The notes below the pieces were generated by a model. That model was given only the letters and a program-made list of their open reading frames with translations. It searched no databases and was not told where the DNA came from. Positions 5,364-5,365 of a DNA stretch of 5,365 nt are shown here, in pieces. Source of the stretch: JBFMAE01 sp040756085 (lineage in GTDB: Bacteria; Desulfobacterota; BSN033; UBA1163); NCBI GenBank assembly GCA_040756085.1, contig JBFMAE010000442.1, positions 1-5,365 on the forward strand. The letters run 5' to 3'. Position numbers and translations under genes: made by a program. Numbering within the stretch: position 1 is the stretch's first letter; the number at the start of each line of letters is the position of its first letter.

Positions 5364-5365
5364 AT

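Overview
The window is a compact, almost entirely plus-strand stretch of bacterial chromosome. It carries a branched-chain amino acid gene set fused to a phospholipid gene set: ilvB - ilvN/H - ilvC - psd - pssA. A nearly complete small DUF465/YdcH-like gene lies upstream, and an AT-rich stretch with no plus-strand gene lies downstream. The protein style (short pyruvoyl Psd, class I IlvC, valine-responsive IlvH-type subunit) and the gene order resemble Desulfobacterota/Deltaproteobacteria such as Geobacter and its relatives. From memory, those often carry ilvB-ilvN-ilvC-psd-pssA-leuA in a row. This assignment is inference: the window has no rRNA or other marker that proves it.

Layout. 2-208: end of a small coiled-coil-like DUF465 protein. 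209-326: spacer almost filled by an interrupted inverted repeat built of 8-base units (TGGAATNN on one arm, ATTCCANN on the other). 327-2015: ilvB. 2016-2167: spacer with a second, diverged copy of the same repeat. 2168-2665: small regulatory subunit of acetolactate synthase. 2666-2775: spacer with competing short inverted repeats. 2776-3777: ilvC. 3774-4418: psd, overlapping ilvC by ATGA. 4415-5194: pssA, overlapping psd by ATGA. 5195-5365: AT-rich tail with a possible weak terminator, a short direct repeat and the 3' end of a possible minus-strand reading frame running off the window.

How the genes work together. IlvB and IlvN form acetolactate synthase (pyruvate to acetolactate, or pyruvate plus 2-oxobutyrate to acetohydroxybutyrate). 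IlvC isomerises and reduces the products towards valine, leucine and isoleucine. PssA makes phosphatidylserine from CDP-diacylglycerol and serine, and Psd decarboxylates it to phosphatidylethanolamine. The ATGA overlaps at ilvC/psd and psd/pssA indicate translational coupling of the two pathways.

The core enzymes are conventional. The parts that deserve a second look are non-coding: the two related 8-base-phased inverted repeats on either side of ilvB, the structured ilvN-ilvC spacer, and the abrupt change of character after pssA. I found no convincing new protein system here.
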